Counted from the stretch's first letter, positions 42,274 through 51,830 are shown. The stretch: DNA of 64,000 nt from Vibrio maritimus (GCA_000755425.1 BBMT01000002.1:62001-126000); one strand, 5' to 3'. A program made the numbers and translations. The notes: generated from the sequence alone by a model not told the origin.

Positions 42274-43440
42274 ATGTCTGCAAGTCCTACTCTCATGTTC
42301 GACAACGAGTACTATCAATTCGTGGTGTCACAAGCTTGGCTGCATGTTGGTGCGGACAAAGAGCACGCTGACATCATTGCGAGAAACACCATGAATGGTG
42401 GCTTGCAAGGTAAACTTCATCAGGGGCTGGGTGTAATGGAAGCGGTCACGATTCCTTTTGAAGCTGGAGTGATGGACGTTTCGAGTAAGCCAGTTGTAGA
42501 GTCTGAAGGTGAAACATGGGCCGTTTTTGACGGTCAACGCTCTTCTGGTCACTACACCTTAACGCTTATGGCGGAATCAGCTATTGAGAAAGCCAGAAAG
42601 CACGGCATCTCCATTGTGTTTGGCTATAACCACGTCGATGGCGGTAATTTCTCCAACTACGCCCAACTTGCTGCGAAGCAAGGCATGTTTGCGATGACGT
42701 CGAATAACTCTATTCCACTCAACGCGCCATTTGGCGGTATGGATCCTGCGATGTCCTGCCCACCCTTCGATGCAGCTTGCGTTGGTGGTGAGGAGCTTCC
42801 GTTAGTAACCTCAATTATGCTCGGTGAAGGCTATGACGCTAATATCAGTGATGCTCTTATCAATAACAAGCGTCTGAACGTCGCTGCACTTGTTGACCAA
42901 GATACGGGTGAATTGACGGATGATGCTGCAAAATGGGGACGTCTGATTCCTGGTTATGGACGGGTTGCGGACTGTGATGCGCCTTGGACCTTCCTAACGC
43001 CGCGCCTATACTCCTTGAACATTTGGAACGAGGTTCTGTCTGCCATCATTAACCCGAAAGCGAAAATCGCACCTGAGCTACCAGCGTTGCCAAGCGACTG
43101 CTTGAAAGAGGGTGCACCGACACCGGTCGGTGGCTCTTACATCATCGTTATTGACCCAAGCCATTTTGGTCCGTTAGATGAAGTGAAGCGCAAGAGTGAC
43201 GAGTTCGTTCGTGCTATCAAGGCAAATCGTCCACGCAAAGGCTTTGATGAAGTGTTCATTCCAGATGAGTGGGGCTTAGCAGCAATGCGTGAAAATGCGA
43301 CGGAACACCAAGTGTTGACCGCTCACTGGAACGCATTTAAAGACTTTTTGGTAAGACAGGGCACAAGCATTGAGGCGCTTAACCAGAAGTGGAAAGAAAT
43401 GGTTGGCGAAGCGCGTGCTGAGCAGACGGTGCATCACTAA
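42274..43440 (+). CDS. Ldh2-family NAD(P)-dependent oxidoreductase, copy 2
   Basis: 388 residues, intact, clearly paralogous to the preceding gene along its whole length (same GGLQGKLHQGLGVMEAVTIP, NAPFGGMDPAMSCPPFDAAC, LVDQDTGELT, WTFLTPRLYSLNIWNE). AAGGAG lies before the ATG. Unlike copy 1 its codons are ordinary, so it is probably less expressed or under separate control; a terminator separates the two. Conserved GGMDP and Cys residues are shared between the copies but are unusual in the wider family. A dehydrogenase or imine reductase acting on a 2-oxo or cyclic imino acid is plausible; the true substrate is not readable. Confidence 0.8.
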   Translation: MSASPTLMFDNEYYQFVVSQAWLHVGADKEHADIIARNTMNGGLQGKLHQGLGVMEAVTIPFEAGVMDVSSKPVVESEGETWAVFDGQRSSGHYTLTLMAESAIEKARKHGISIVFGYNHVDGGNFSNYAQLAAKQGMFAMTSNNSIPLNAPFGGMDPAMSCPPFDAACVGGEELPLVTSIMLGEGYDANISDALINNKRLNVAALVDQDTGELTDDAAKWGRLIPGYGRVADCDAPWTFLTPRLYSLNIWNEVLSAIINPKAKIAPELPALPSDCLKEGAPTPVGGSYIIVIDPSHFGPLDEVKRKSDEFVRAIKANRPRKGFDEVFIPDEWGLAAMRENATEHQVLTAHWNAFKDFLVRQGTSIEALNQKWKEMVGEARAEQTVHH

Positions 43441-43474
43441 CGGTTGAAACAGAGCGCGCCGAACAGGCGTGCTC

Positions 43475-44509
43475 TTAGTTGGATTTGTTGTTCGTTCTGA
43501 ACTGACTCGGGCTAACGCCCACATAACCTTGAAACGCGCGGAAAAATGGCGGAGACGAGTGGTAGTTAAGCATGTCTGCGATTTCAGTTGTTGAGAGTTC
43601 GGAGCTGAGTAACAACTCTTTCGCCACCTGCATACGGGTGTCGAGAACTAAATGTTTGAAGGTTGTTCCTTCAGTCTCCAAGCGCCTGCGCAAGGTTCGT
43701 GATGTCATATTCATCTCATCGGCCACCGTTTCCATGCTGGGCAATCCATATTTGAGCTGAGACAATAGTTTTATTCGAATTTGGTAGCTGAGAGGAGCAT
43801 CCTGCTCACTATCAAACTGCTGACTTTGCTGAGTCGCAATGTGGGCAATAAGCGAGGGTTGTAGGCTGATTGAGTGGTGAATCCAATCAACAGGGAACCG
43901 TAGCTGATGTTGCTGTCTGTCAAACATCAGATTGTGTTCAAAAACCTCTCTATAGAGAGCTTGGTAGGTAGGAGCGGGATAGGCGAAATCTATTTCGATT
44001 AACTCGGAGTCAAAGCGCTCGTTTAAGAACTGTTGTAACCCCAAGTAATAATGACAGAGAGACTCTTCGACATTGTAGTGTTGCGCAGAGCGTCCTTCGG
44101 AGCGGTCGACAATAGTGATGTAAGCCCATTCACTGTCGTAACCTATATGAATGTCGACATAGTCTTTGGTTACAAACGAAAACTGCAATCCGGTGTCGAG
44201 CAACTGCTTTATGTTTTGACAGTTGATCATCGCATAGCCCCAAGCGCCCATATCTTGAAGTTTGAGTCGCTTAGCGATGCGCAGACCTAACCCGTCAATG
44301 TGCAGTTGGTTTACAGTGAGATCAATAAGCTGATGCACCTGAGAAACTTGGATCGGGTGGTAGTGACCTTGAGTGATACGCACTATATCGGCTTTACGTA
44401 GGAATTGCTGAGCATCAAAGTCACGACCGAGGGATTGACGCACGATGGTTTCCCAATGACCGATAATCGCCTGCAAGAAGTGTTGATGGTTCAAAGAATA
44501 CACAGACAT
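43475..44509 (-). CDS. AraC-type regulator with an OruR-like N-terminal domain
   Basis: 344 residues. The N-terminal 200 residues match the AraC-family PF12625 ligand domain (as in OruR and related ornithine/arginine regulators), and the C-terminal 100 form the double helix-turn-helix: SMETVADEMNMTSRTLRRRLETEGTTFKHL and TEIADMLNYHSSPPFFRAFQGYVGVSPSQFR. It is divergent from the ureohydrolase-like gene and convergent with the Ldh2 pair, so it is the likely regulator of the module. Direct repeats in the divergent promoter support this. The ligand is unknown; an arginine- or ornithine-related one is only a guess from family. Confidence 0.85.
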   Translation of the reverse strand: MSVYSLNHQHFLQAIIGHWETIVRQSLGRDFDAQQFLRKADIVRITQGHYHPIQVSQVHQLIDLTVNQLHIDGLGLRIAKRLKLQDMGAWGYAMINCQNIKQLLDTGLQFSFVTKDYVDIHIGYDSEWAYITIVDRSEGRSAQHYNVEESLCHYYLGLQQFLNERFDSELIEIDFAYPAPTYQALYREVFEHNLMFDRQQHQLRFPVDWIHHSISLQPSLIAHIATQQSQQFDSEQDAPLSYQIRIKLLSQLKYGLPSMETVADEMNMTSRTLRRRLETEGTTFKHLVLDTRMQVAKELLLSSELSTTEIADMLNYHSSPPFFRAFQGYVGVSPSQFRTNNKSN

Positions 44510-44574
44510 TGTCCTGAAATATCATATTGCTGTCCTGAAGTGTAATTAATTACACCCGATTTAGCCACTATAAT
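44510..44574 (+). promoter_or_regulatory. AraC-type direct repeats and promoter of the ureohydrolase gene
   Basis: TGTCCTGAA occurs at 44510-44518 and again at 44531-44539, 21 bases (two helical turns) apart in the same orientation, a typical AraC-family binding layout. A palindrome TGTAATTAATTACA follows at 44541-44554, and a perfect -10 TATAAT at 44569-44574. The repeat nearest the regulator touches its own start, allowing autoregulation. Confidence 0.6.
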
Positions 44575-44631
44575 AACCCTATCTTGAGAAGTCGCTTTAG
44601 CGGCTACCTCCAATAACTAGAGGAATTATCC

Positions 44632-45770
44632 ATGTTTAAGCCAAAACGTGTTGAGATTGCGAAAGACAAACTAGACCTATACCAAGACATCTACTGGAAC
44701 AAGTCAGATGCGGATTTCTACATCAACGAAGACATCGCTCCTATGCAAGCTCGCATGGCTGAGCAAGGCGTTGAAGCATTCAGTTTGCTAGGTAAGCAGC
44801 ACGTTGGTGCATTTGGCGCGCCATATGTGAACAGCTTTGAAGCGTTGACATTGCAATGTACGGCCTAACCATGGATAAGTGCTCACCAAACGCTGGTGGC
44901 CACAAGTTCGGTCCTGCTGCTATCCGTGAAGCATCAAAAACGGGTATGGGCATGATTCACCAAGACGGTACTATGCCGTTCGAACTGTGTAACATCATCG
45001 ACTACGGAAACTGGGATGGCCTAGGTCAATTCAACCTAGACGAAGAAATGCGTGCAGCTCAAGAAGTGGTAGATGACATGGTTGTTAACCACGGTATCAC
45101 GCCATTCTTCTTCGGTGGTGACCACACAGTAGCCTACCCAGGTCCAGCGGCACTGGCGAAAGTTCACGGCCCTGTATCGCTCATCCACATCGATGGTCAC
45201 TTTGACCTGCTGACTCGCAAAGACTTCGACTACGAGTCATACTCAGGTAACTGGTACTGCCGTCTAGCATCAGAAGGTGCAATGGATCCATCAACCAGCT
45301 TCAGCCTTGGTATGCGTGGCCGCTGGTGTGCATCACAACAAGGTAAAGCGAAAGCAATTGGTGGTAACTTCTTCCTAGCGGATGAAATCTACGACCTAGG
45401 CATCGACTACATCGTTGAGCAAATCCTAGAGAAGCAAGGCGATGGTCGTCCAGTGTACCTAACGTTTGACCTAGATGGCCTAGATCTTCTAGACCACAGT
45501 GCAAACTCAAGCCCAGATCCATTCGGTGTTTCTGCGCGCATGTACTACGACATCTTCCGTAAGCTTCGTGCAACTAAGCGTATCAACCTAGTAGGTGCAG
45601 ATATCGCGGAATTTGCTCCTCAGAAGAACTCTGATGAGAAAGATGCGCTACTAACAGCAGCATTCGGTTGGGAGCTACTGACATGGTTGGCAGAGTGTCG
45701 CCACATCCGTGAAGGCAAGAAGAACCCAACTAACTGGCCAATGAACTTCGGTCGTAACATCGAGTTCTAA
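44632..45770 (+). CDS. Ureohydrolase (arginase/agmatinase) family enzyme (frame broken once)
   Basis: About 379 residues after adding one T at 44845-44846, which restores NSFEALDIAMYGLTMDKCSP. All six metal ligands of the family are visible: GGDH, then DGHFD (usual DAHxD), then FDLDGLD (usual SxDxDxxDP). The second and third motifs deviate, and the APG after the last motif is replaced by DHSANSSPDPFG. An N-terminal extension of about 80 residues is longer than in typical agmatinases. It may hydrolyse a guanidino compound, including possibly guanidine itself as in nickel-dependent GdmH; I cannot decide. Codon use is highly biased. It is divergent from the AraC regulator. Confidence 0.78.
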
Positions 45771-45785
45771 TCTGGCTTCAGATAG

Positions 45786-45818
45786 AAAAATGCCCGCTCA
45801 TTTGAGCGGGCATTTTTT
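45786..45818. terminator. Bidirectional terminator between ureohydrolase and glycerate kinase genes
   Basis: ATGCCCGCTCA pairs with TGAGCGGGCAT, with A5 upstream and T6 downstream, so it works for both convergent genes. Confidence 0.9.
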
Positions 45819-45830
45819 GGCAAAAGGAAA

Positions 45831-46968
45831 CTATTTGCTGAAGTTCATTGCCATCGCAGCAGCAATGTTGCGAGAAGTCATCTCGACATTAAACGCCGCT
45901 TCTTTCAAAGCAGTTGGCAGATCGGTCGCGCCCAGTACCACGCTGTAAGCTGCATCAATACCGTGCTCATGGACTACCGCACAATCTTTCGCGGTGCTAC
46001 CAGCAATCGCGACAACAGGAATATCGTATTGCTTAGCGGTGCGCGCCACGCCAATAGGCGTTTTGCCATGGATAGTTTGGCTATCAATTCGACCTTCACC
46101 AGTAATCACAAGGTCGGCATCTTTTACCACTTCGCTAAGGTTTACTGCATCCATCACAATCTGAATGCCCGGACGAAGTTCGGCATCGAACAGGCCTAAA
46201 AGTGCAGCGCCTAGGCCACCTGCAGCGCCAGCGCCTGCAGTATCCACTACGTCACGACCATTGGTCGATTTAATCACTTCAGCGTAGTGCGCCAGGTTAC
46301 TGTCTAGCGTTTCAACCATCTCAGGCGTTGCCCCTTTTTGCGGGCCAAACACATGAGAGGCGCCTTTCGAGCCACATAGCGGATTATCAACATCACACGC
46401 CACTTCAAGTCTGATTTCGGCCAAGCGGGGATCTAGCTCTGAAAGGTCAATACTCGCAAGCTTACTCAGCTCACCGCCACCAAAACCCAGTGCATTGCCG
46501 TCGGCATCAAGGAGTTTTGCGCCTAGAGCCTGCGCCATACCAATACCACCGTCATTGGTCGCACTGCCGCCGATACCGACGATAATGTGCTTAACACCGC
46601 GATCCAATGCTGCCTTAACCAACTCACCTGTGCCAAAGGTGGTGGTCAGCAGAGGGTTGCGTTTTTCAGGCTCTACCAAATGAAGGCCGGATGCTGCCGC
46701 CATCTCAATGATGGCGGTTGAATCATCACCCATCAGACCGAAAAAGCCCTCAACGGTTTGCCCGAGCGGCCCTGTTACGTCACAAGTAACGATAGAGCAC
46801 CAGTGGCATCAACGAGCGATTGCACTGTGCCTTCGCCGCCGTCTGCCATCGGAAGTTTGATGTATTCGCGTCGGTGAAGATTTTCTTAAATCCTGCCTCA
46901 ATAGCTTCGGCAACTTCCATGGCCGTAAGACTTTCTTTGTATGAATCTGGAGCGATGATAATTTTCAT
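45831..46968 (-). CDS. Glycerate kinase, class I (frame broken twice)
   Basis: Phosphorylates D-glycerate, feeding glycolysis. The N-terminus [23 protein letters not shown] is the family signature, and the Gly-rich blocks [21 protein letters not shown] and [12 protein letters not shown] are intact. Bases are missing at 46865-46866 (restoring [26 protein letters not shown]) and around 46794-46798 (restoring [17 protein letters not shown]). Repaired, it is about 379 residues. Whether the product is 2- or 3-phosphoglycerate (GlxK/GarK type gives 2-PG) is not certain. It lies 9 bases after the permease gene, forming an operon. Confidence 0.9.
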
Positions 46969-46977
46969 AATTAAACC

Positions 46978-48242
46978 TTAAACAAATAGACCGAACACAC
47001 CGAAGATCATTACCGAAACGAACGCGATCATCAGACCAACCGCAGACTCGTAAGGAATAAGTTTGAGACGCTCGCGAATATCCATATGTACTGCGCCACC
47101 GGTGGCGTGGAAGAAACTACCGTGTGGCATGTGATCCAATACAGTAGCACCTGAGTGAATCATGGCAGCACCTGCTAGAGCAGGAACGCCGAGTTCAAGA
47201 ATGGTTGAGCTAAATACGCTAGACGCTACCGCAGTACCAGCTGTGGTCGACGCTGTTGCCAATGCCATCATGGCACCAGAAATTGGTGCAAGAAGGTAAG
47301 AAGGCAAGCCAGATGCAGTTAGCACATCAACAAGACCGTCTTTAAGACCTGAGTTCGCGATGATGCCAGCAAGAGTACCGGTACCAAGAAGCATTACAGC
47401 GACTGGCGCCATGCGCGATAGGCCAGAAACGGCAAAGTGATTGGTATCGGCAAAGCGCCCCATGACAACAGCACCAATCAAGCCACCTAACGGTAGTGCG
47501 ATGAGTGGGTCAACGTTGATGCCTGCAATTGGGCGAAGCGCAAGCAGAGCGATAGCAACAAGAGGTGCAACAATGGCAGCGCCAAATTTAGGCAGCTTAG
47601 AGTGGTCAACAGCAACGACTTCGCTCTCTGCGACTTTAGAGCCTTTGTTTACCAGCTTTTTCGCGATGAAGTAGGCGAAGATCATGCCGCATAGACCAGG
47701 AATAACACCCGCAGCCATCACTGAGGTAAGAGGTACGTTGAATGCGTCCGCTGCTGCGATCGCATTTGGGTTTGGCGACATTACGTTACCCGCTTTACCA
47801 CCGCCGACCATCGCCAGCAAGATAGCGGTTTTAGAGATGTCAGCGCGACGTGCAATGGCAAGTGCAATAGGTGAAACAGTGATAACTGCCACATCAACAA
47901 AAACGCCAACCGCAGTTAGGATCATGGTGGCAATCGCCAAAGCGAGAAGCGCGCGGGTTTCGCCCACTTTCTTAACGATGGTCTCTGCGATGGATGTCGC
48001 GGCACCTGACTCGATCAATACGCCCGCCAACACACCAGCAGCAAGGATGCGCAATACCGCTGTGACAATGCCTTGAGCACCACCAATCATTAGCGCAACG
48101 GTATCGGTAAGAGAAACTCCGCCAACGACACCACCGACAAGCGCGCCGATGATCATGCCGTAAGCAGGTGGAACTTTTTTAAGGATAAGGCGATGGCAAC
48201 AATCAGAGCTGCCAATGCGCCTAAGGTAGAGACTTCAATCAT
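46978..48242 (-). CDS. GntP-family permease, probably for glycerate (frame broken once)
   Basis: About 421 residues with 12 or more hydrophobic segments and the GntP-type blocks AGVLIESGAATSIAETIVKKVG, VSPIALAIARRADISK, GGGKAGNVMSPNPNAIA and MIHSGATVLDHMPHGSFFH. The true start is ATG at 48242 (MIEVSTLGALAALIVAIALSL). One base is missing in the T run 48175-48180 (A7 to A6 on the minus strand), restoring LKKVPPAYGMIIG. Its operon with glycerate kinase and a CdaR-type regulator points to glycerate or a related sugar acid. Confidence 0.88.
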
Positions 48243-48370
48243 GGTTTGGTTTCCGCAGTATTTATTTTATTAATTTTTTAGTTGGGTCTTGTGACCCTTA
48301 TTGAGCGGAAGAGTAGCCATTTAGGGGGAGGTTTTCTTTATGCGAGCTGACGAATTTATCACTGGTGATT

Positions 48371-48404
48371 ATGGTTAATTTGTGCAAATGCACAAATTAA
48401 CCAT
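48371..48404. promoter_or_regulatory. Perfect 34-bp palindrome upstream of the permease gene
   Basis: Two 16-base arms, ATGGTTAATTTGTGCA and its exact complement, around an AA spacer. It lies 4 bases past the cdaR-type stop codon and about 130 bases upstream of the permease start. There is no T run. It is best explained as an operator, most likely of the CdaR-type regulator; a termination or processing hairpin is the alternative. Confidence 0.6.
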
Positions 48405-48408
48405 TTTG

Positions 48409-49551
48409 TTACAAACATTTTAACGCTAAATATAGCTGCACTTTTTCATCTAAGTTATTGATGTTTAAAGTTGTTGATTGTTCTATTTTATCTAGTCGGT
48501 ATCGCAAAGTGTTACGGTGAATATGGAGGGATTCACAAGTTTGAGCTAGATCGCAGTTTTGCTCAAAAAAAGTGCGCAGCGTCTTCAACAATACGCCTTT
48601 GCTGTCATCGGCAATCAGTTTTTCAATCGGAGACTTTAGTTGATTGGCGCGCCATGGGTCGTGTTTGATGCTGCTTATTAGTACCGATAACTTGCGGTCT
48701 TGATAAAACAAAATAGGACCATCTAGGCTGTGGCTACTTTCGATCGTCGCTTTGGCGGTTTCATAGGATTTTGCAATACCGACCAGTTCAGGGAAGTAGT
48801 CACCTATCGCCATTTGAATAGAAAAATCACACTCTTGGTCAATACGCTTTAGTAGCTTTGCAACACGCTTCTCTTCTTCTTTGCGGCTCCACGAGTCATT
48901 GATAATCGTCACCGGCTTCAAAACCACGATCTCATTCATCGATACCGAAGCGATCCCGACGATGTTATCGCGCTCTGGATACTCCAATAGATGCACCAGC
49001 TTTTGTAGGTGTTCAAGTGTTACTGGCTCGCCTGGTCGTGGGATCACTTTGATCACAGTAGCAACGCGAGGTTGTGCAAGGTCGAGATCGAGCCTTTGTG
49101 CGATGGAGAGTAATTGGCCTTCGTTTAAGCTTGAACCTTCTATTAGCTGTAGAAGAAGCTCTTCGCGATGTCGTTTATTCCATTGCACCTGCGACATTAA
49201 GGCCGCCTGTTCAACGATAAGCTCGGCGGTCATCTTGACCAGCTCACCATAACTGCGCACTTCATCCGGTGTACCAGAAATACCTACTACGCCAATCACG
49301 TTTTCGTCGTAGATAATAGGTAGATTGATGCCTTTTTTAACTCCTGAAAGGGTAGAGGCAACGGAGTCATTGATCTCTAAGGTGCGGTTATCGCGGATCG
49401 CCAGTAGCGCGCCTTCGTGGATCTGATGCAGCCTAGAAGGATCACTTGAGCCAATGATGACACCATTTTCGTCCATCACGTTAATAGAGTAATCGATGAT
49501 CTTTTTCGCACGATCGACAATTTGTTTAGCAATGAGAGAGTTAAGCTGCAT
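48409..49551 (-). CDS. cdaR: CdaR-type sugar diacid/glycerate regulator
   Basis: 380 residues (E. coli CdaR 385). The N-terminal putative sugar diacid recognition domain (MQLNSLIAKQIVDRAKKIIDYSINVMDENGVIIGSSDPSRL) is followed by a GGDEF-like middle region and the C-terminal PucR-type helix-turn-helix (TCESLHIHRNTLRYRLDKIEQ). CdaR activates glucarate, galactarate and glycerate uptake genes in E. coli. It lies upstream of the glycerate permease and kinase in the same direction, so it likely controls them. Confidence 0.88.
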   Translation of the reverse strand: MQLNSLIAKQIVDRAKKIIDYSINVMDENGVIIGSSDPSRLHQIHEGALLAIRDNRTLEINDSVASTLSGVKKGINLPIIYDENVIGVVGISGTPDEVRSYGELVKMTAELIVEQAALMSQVQWNKRHREELLLQLIEGSSLNEGQLLSIAQRLDLDLAQPRVATVIKVIPRPGEPVTLEHLQKLVHLLEYPERDNIVGIASVSMNEIVVLKPVTIINDSWSRKEEEKRVAKLLKRIDQECDFSIQMAIGDYFPELVGIAKSYETAKATIESSHSLDGPILFYQDRKLSVLISSIKHDPWRANQLKSPIEKLIADDSKGVLLKTLRTFFEQNCDLAQTCESLHIHRNTLRYRLDKIEQSTTLNINNLDEKVQLYLALKCL

Positions 49552-49645
49552 ACGTTGAACATGTAATCGGAAGATGCTTTTGAGTATACCCGATTGTCTT
49601 GCAAACTAAGGTATAATCACCGCGAGATTACCAAGAGAAACAGTG

Positions 49646-50017
49646 ATGGAATTCGAGTTTATTAAAAACAGTTTCACAGGTGAGTACCTAGTGAGATGCG
49701 AAATGGGCCAAGAAGTGATTGCTCGTTTGCTGCAAGAAGAGATCAGTACCAGTGACCGCACCATCATGGAAATTACCGCATTGCTCACTCAGGCTGCCCA
49801 GTTTTCGGGCAATGAGCTCAAGTGGCAAGGCAAAGAAATCTCACTCAGCGTGGTGGACTCGGAGGTTCATGTTTACGAAAACTCTTTAGCTTTTGATAGC
49901 TTAATGGAGATGGATGAAGAGTTTTCTGTTTACGAGAGTGAGAGCCACAGCGAGTGTGGATTAGAGGATTTTCGCTCGGTTTTAGAGCAATGGGAGCATT
50001 TTATTCACAACAGGTAG
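49646..50017 (+). CDS. yacL: UPF0231 family protein YacL
   Basis: 123 residues. It matches YacL along its length: MEFEFIKNSFTGEYLVRCEMGQEVIA, then the Trp-containing W..KEISLSV, and an acidic C-terminal part with ECGLEDFRSVLEQW. E. coli YacL is 120 residues. Its role is not established. I chose the second of two adjacent starts (ATG GAA TTC at 49646) by homology; a GTG precedes it. It is a single gene between divergent cdaR and the glnK promoter. Confidence 0.85.
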   Translation: MEFEFIKNSFTGEYLVRCEMGQEVIARLLQEEISTSDRTIMEITALLTQAAQFSGNELKWQGKEISLSVVDSEVHVYENSLAFDSLMEMDEEFSVYESESHSECGLEDFRSVLEQWEHFIHNR

Positions 50018-50080
50018 TGACCCTTTGCCCTAAATTTGCACACTCCTAGTGCTAATAACATAAAACGCATTATTTTTGTG

Positions 50081-50111
50081 AACACCTTGCACCAATAAAG
50101 TGCAAGGTGTT
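50081..50111. promoter_or_regulatory. NtrC-like enhancer within a perfect inverted repeat, upstream of glnK
   Basis: AACACCTTGCAC and GTGCAAGGTGTT are exact inverted copies around a 7-base loop. Within it TGCACC-N5-AGTGCA (50088-50104) matches the NtrC site TGCACC-N5-GGTGCA with one mismatch. It is about 80-90 bases upstream of the sigma-54 promoter. It may also act as a hairpin at the end of yacL. Confidence 0.7.
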
Positions 50112-50166
50112 TTCATTTGTATAACATAAAAACATCATTTCTATATTTTTCAATAGTTTAAAAAGT

Positions 50167-50181
50167 TGGCACGCACCTTGA
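50167..50181 (+). promoter_or_regulatory. Sigma-54 promoter of glnK-amtB
   Basis: TGGCAC-N5-TTGA matches the -24/-12 consensus (TGGCAC-N5-TTGC) except the last base. It ends about 42 bases before the glnK ATG. NtrC-dependent control of glnK-amtB under nitrogen limitation is established in E. coli. Confidence 0.75.
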
Positions 50182-50562
<381 letters not shown>

Positions 50563-50580
50563 GGGATTGGAGAACTTATT

Positions 50581-51810
50581 ATGGAATTAGCAACGACTGT
50601 AAGCGAACTACGTTACGCGCTGGACACTTTTTACTTTCTTATTTCAGGCGCGTTAGTAATGTGGATGGCGGCAGGTTTCGCCATGTTAGAAGCGGGTCTA
50701 GTCCGCTCAAAGAACACAACAGAAATCTTAACGAAAAACTTCTGTCTTTACGCGATTGCATGTACTTGTTACCTCATCGTGGGCTACAACATCATGTATG
50801 TGGATAACGGCGAAGGCGGTTGGCTACCATCATTTGGTGCGCTAATTGGTACTCAAGGTGAAGGCGCAGACCACTCTCTAGAGTCGGACTTCTTCTTCCA
50901 GGTAGTATTCGTAGCGACAGCAATGTCAGTTGTCTCTGGTGCGGTTGCTGAGCGTATGAAGCTTTGGTCTTTCCTAATCTTCTCTGTAGTGCTTACAGCA
51001 TTTATCTACCCAATGGAAGGTTACTGGACATGGGGCGGCGGTTTCCTATCAGAAGCAGGCTTCAGTGATTTTGCAGGCTCAGGTATCGTTCACATGGCGG
51101 GTGCAGCAGCAGCTCTAGCAGGTGTTCTACTACTGGGTGCTCGTAAAGGTAAATACGGTAAGAACGGTGAAATCCACCCAATCCCAGGTTCGAACATGCC
51201 ACTAGCAACACTAGGTACGTTCATCCTTTGGCTAGGTTGGTTCGGTTTCAACGGCGGTTCTCAGCTAATGGTTTCTGACTTCGAGAACGCAACAGCGGTT
51301 GGTCAAATCTTCCTAAACACCAACGCAGCAGCAGCAGCGGGTGCAATCGCAGCAATGCTTGTGTGTAAGACAACTTGGGGCAAAGCTGACCTAACAATGA
51401 TTCTTAACGGTGCACTAGCTGGTCTGGTAGCAATCACAGCAGACCCACTGTCTCCATCACCAGTTTACTCTGTAGCAATCGGTGCAGTAGGTGGCGCGCT
51501 AGTGGTATTCAGCATCATCGGTCTAGACAAGCTTAAGATTGACGATCCAGTAGGTGCTATCTCAGTTCACGGTGTGTGTGGTTTCTTCGGCCTAATGGTT
51601 GTTCCACTAAGCAACGGTGACGCAACGTTCGGTGCACAGCTTCTAGGTGCGGCAGTTATCTTCGGTTGGGTATTCGCAGCAAGCCTCGCGGTATGGGCGG
51701 TACTAAAAGCAACAATCGGTATCCGTGTATCGGAAGAAGAAGAGCTAGAAGGTATGGACATGCACGATTGTGGTGTTGGTGCTTACCCGGAATTTGTTAG
51801 CATGAAGTAA
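50581..51810 (+). CDS. amtB: Ammonium transporter AmtB
   Basis: 409 residues with about 11 membrane segments. Family blocks: AGFAMLEAGLVRSKNTTEILTKN, DFAGSGIVHMAGAAAAL (with a conserved Asp), FILWLGWFGFNGGS and AISVHGVCGFFG, which holds one of the pore His residues. No cleavable signal peptide is obvious, as in vibrio Amt proteins of this length. Codon bias is strong. Co-transcribed with glnK; a terminator follows. Confidence 0.94.
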   Translation: MELATTVSELRYALDTFYFLISGALVMWMAAGFAMLEAGLVRSKNTTEILTKNFCLYAIACTCYLIVGYNIMYVDNGEGGWLPSFGALIGTQGEGADHSLESDFFFQVVFVATAMSVVSGAVAERMKLWSFLIFSVVLTAFIYPMEGYWTWGGGFLSEAGFSDFAGSGIVHMAGAAAALAGVLLLGARKGKYGKNGEIHPIPGSNMPLATLGTFILWLGWFGFNGGSQLMVSDFENATAVGQIFLNTNAAAAAGAIAAMLVCKTTWGKADLTMILNGALAGLVAITADPLSPSPVYSVAIGAVGGALVVFSIIGLDKLKIDDPVGAISVHGVCGFFGLMVVPLSNGDATFGAQLLGAAVIFGWVFAASLAVWAVLKATIGIRVSEEEELEGMDMHDCGVGAYPEFVSMK

Positions 51811-51830
51811 CACTTAGTTACAAATTTATT

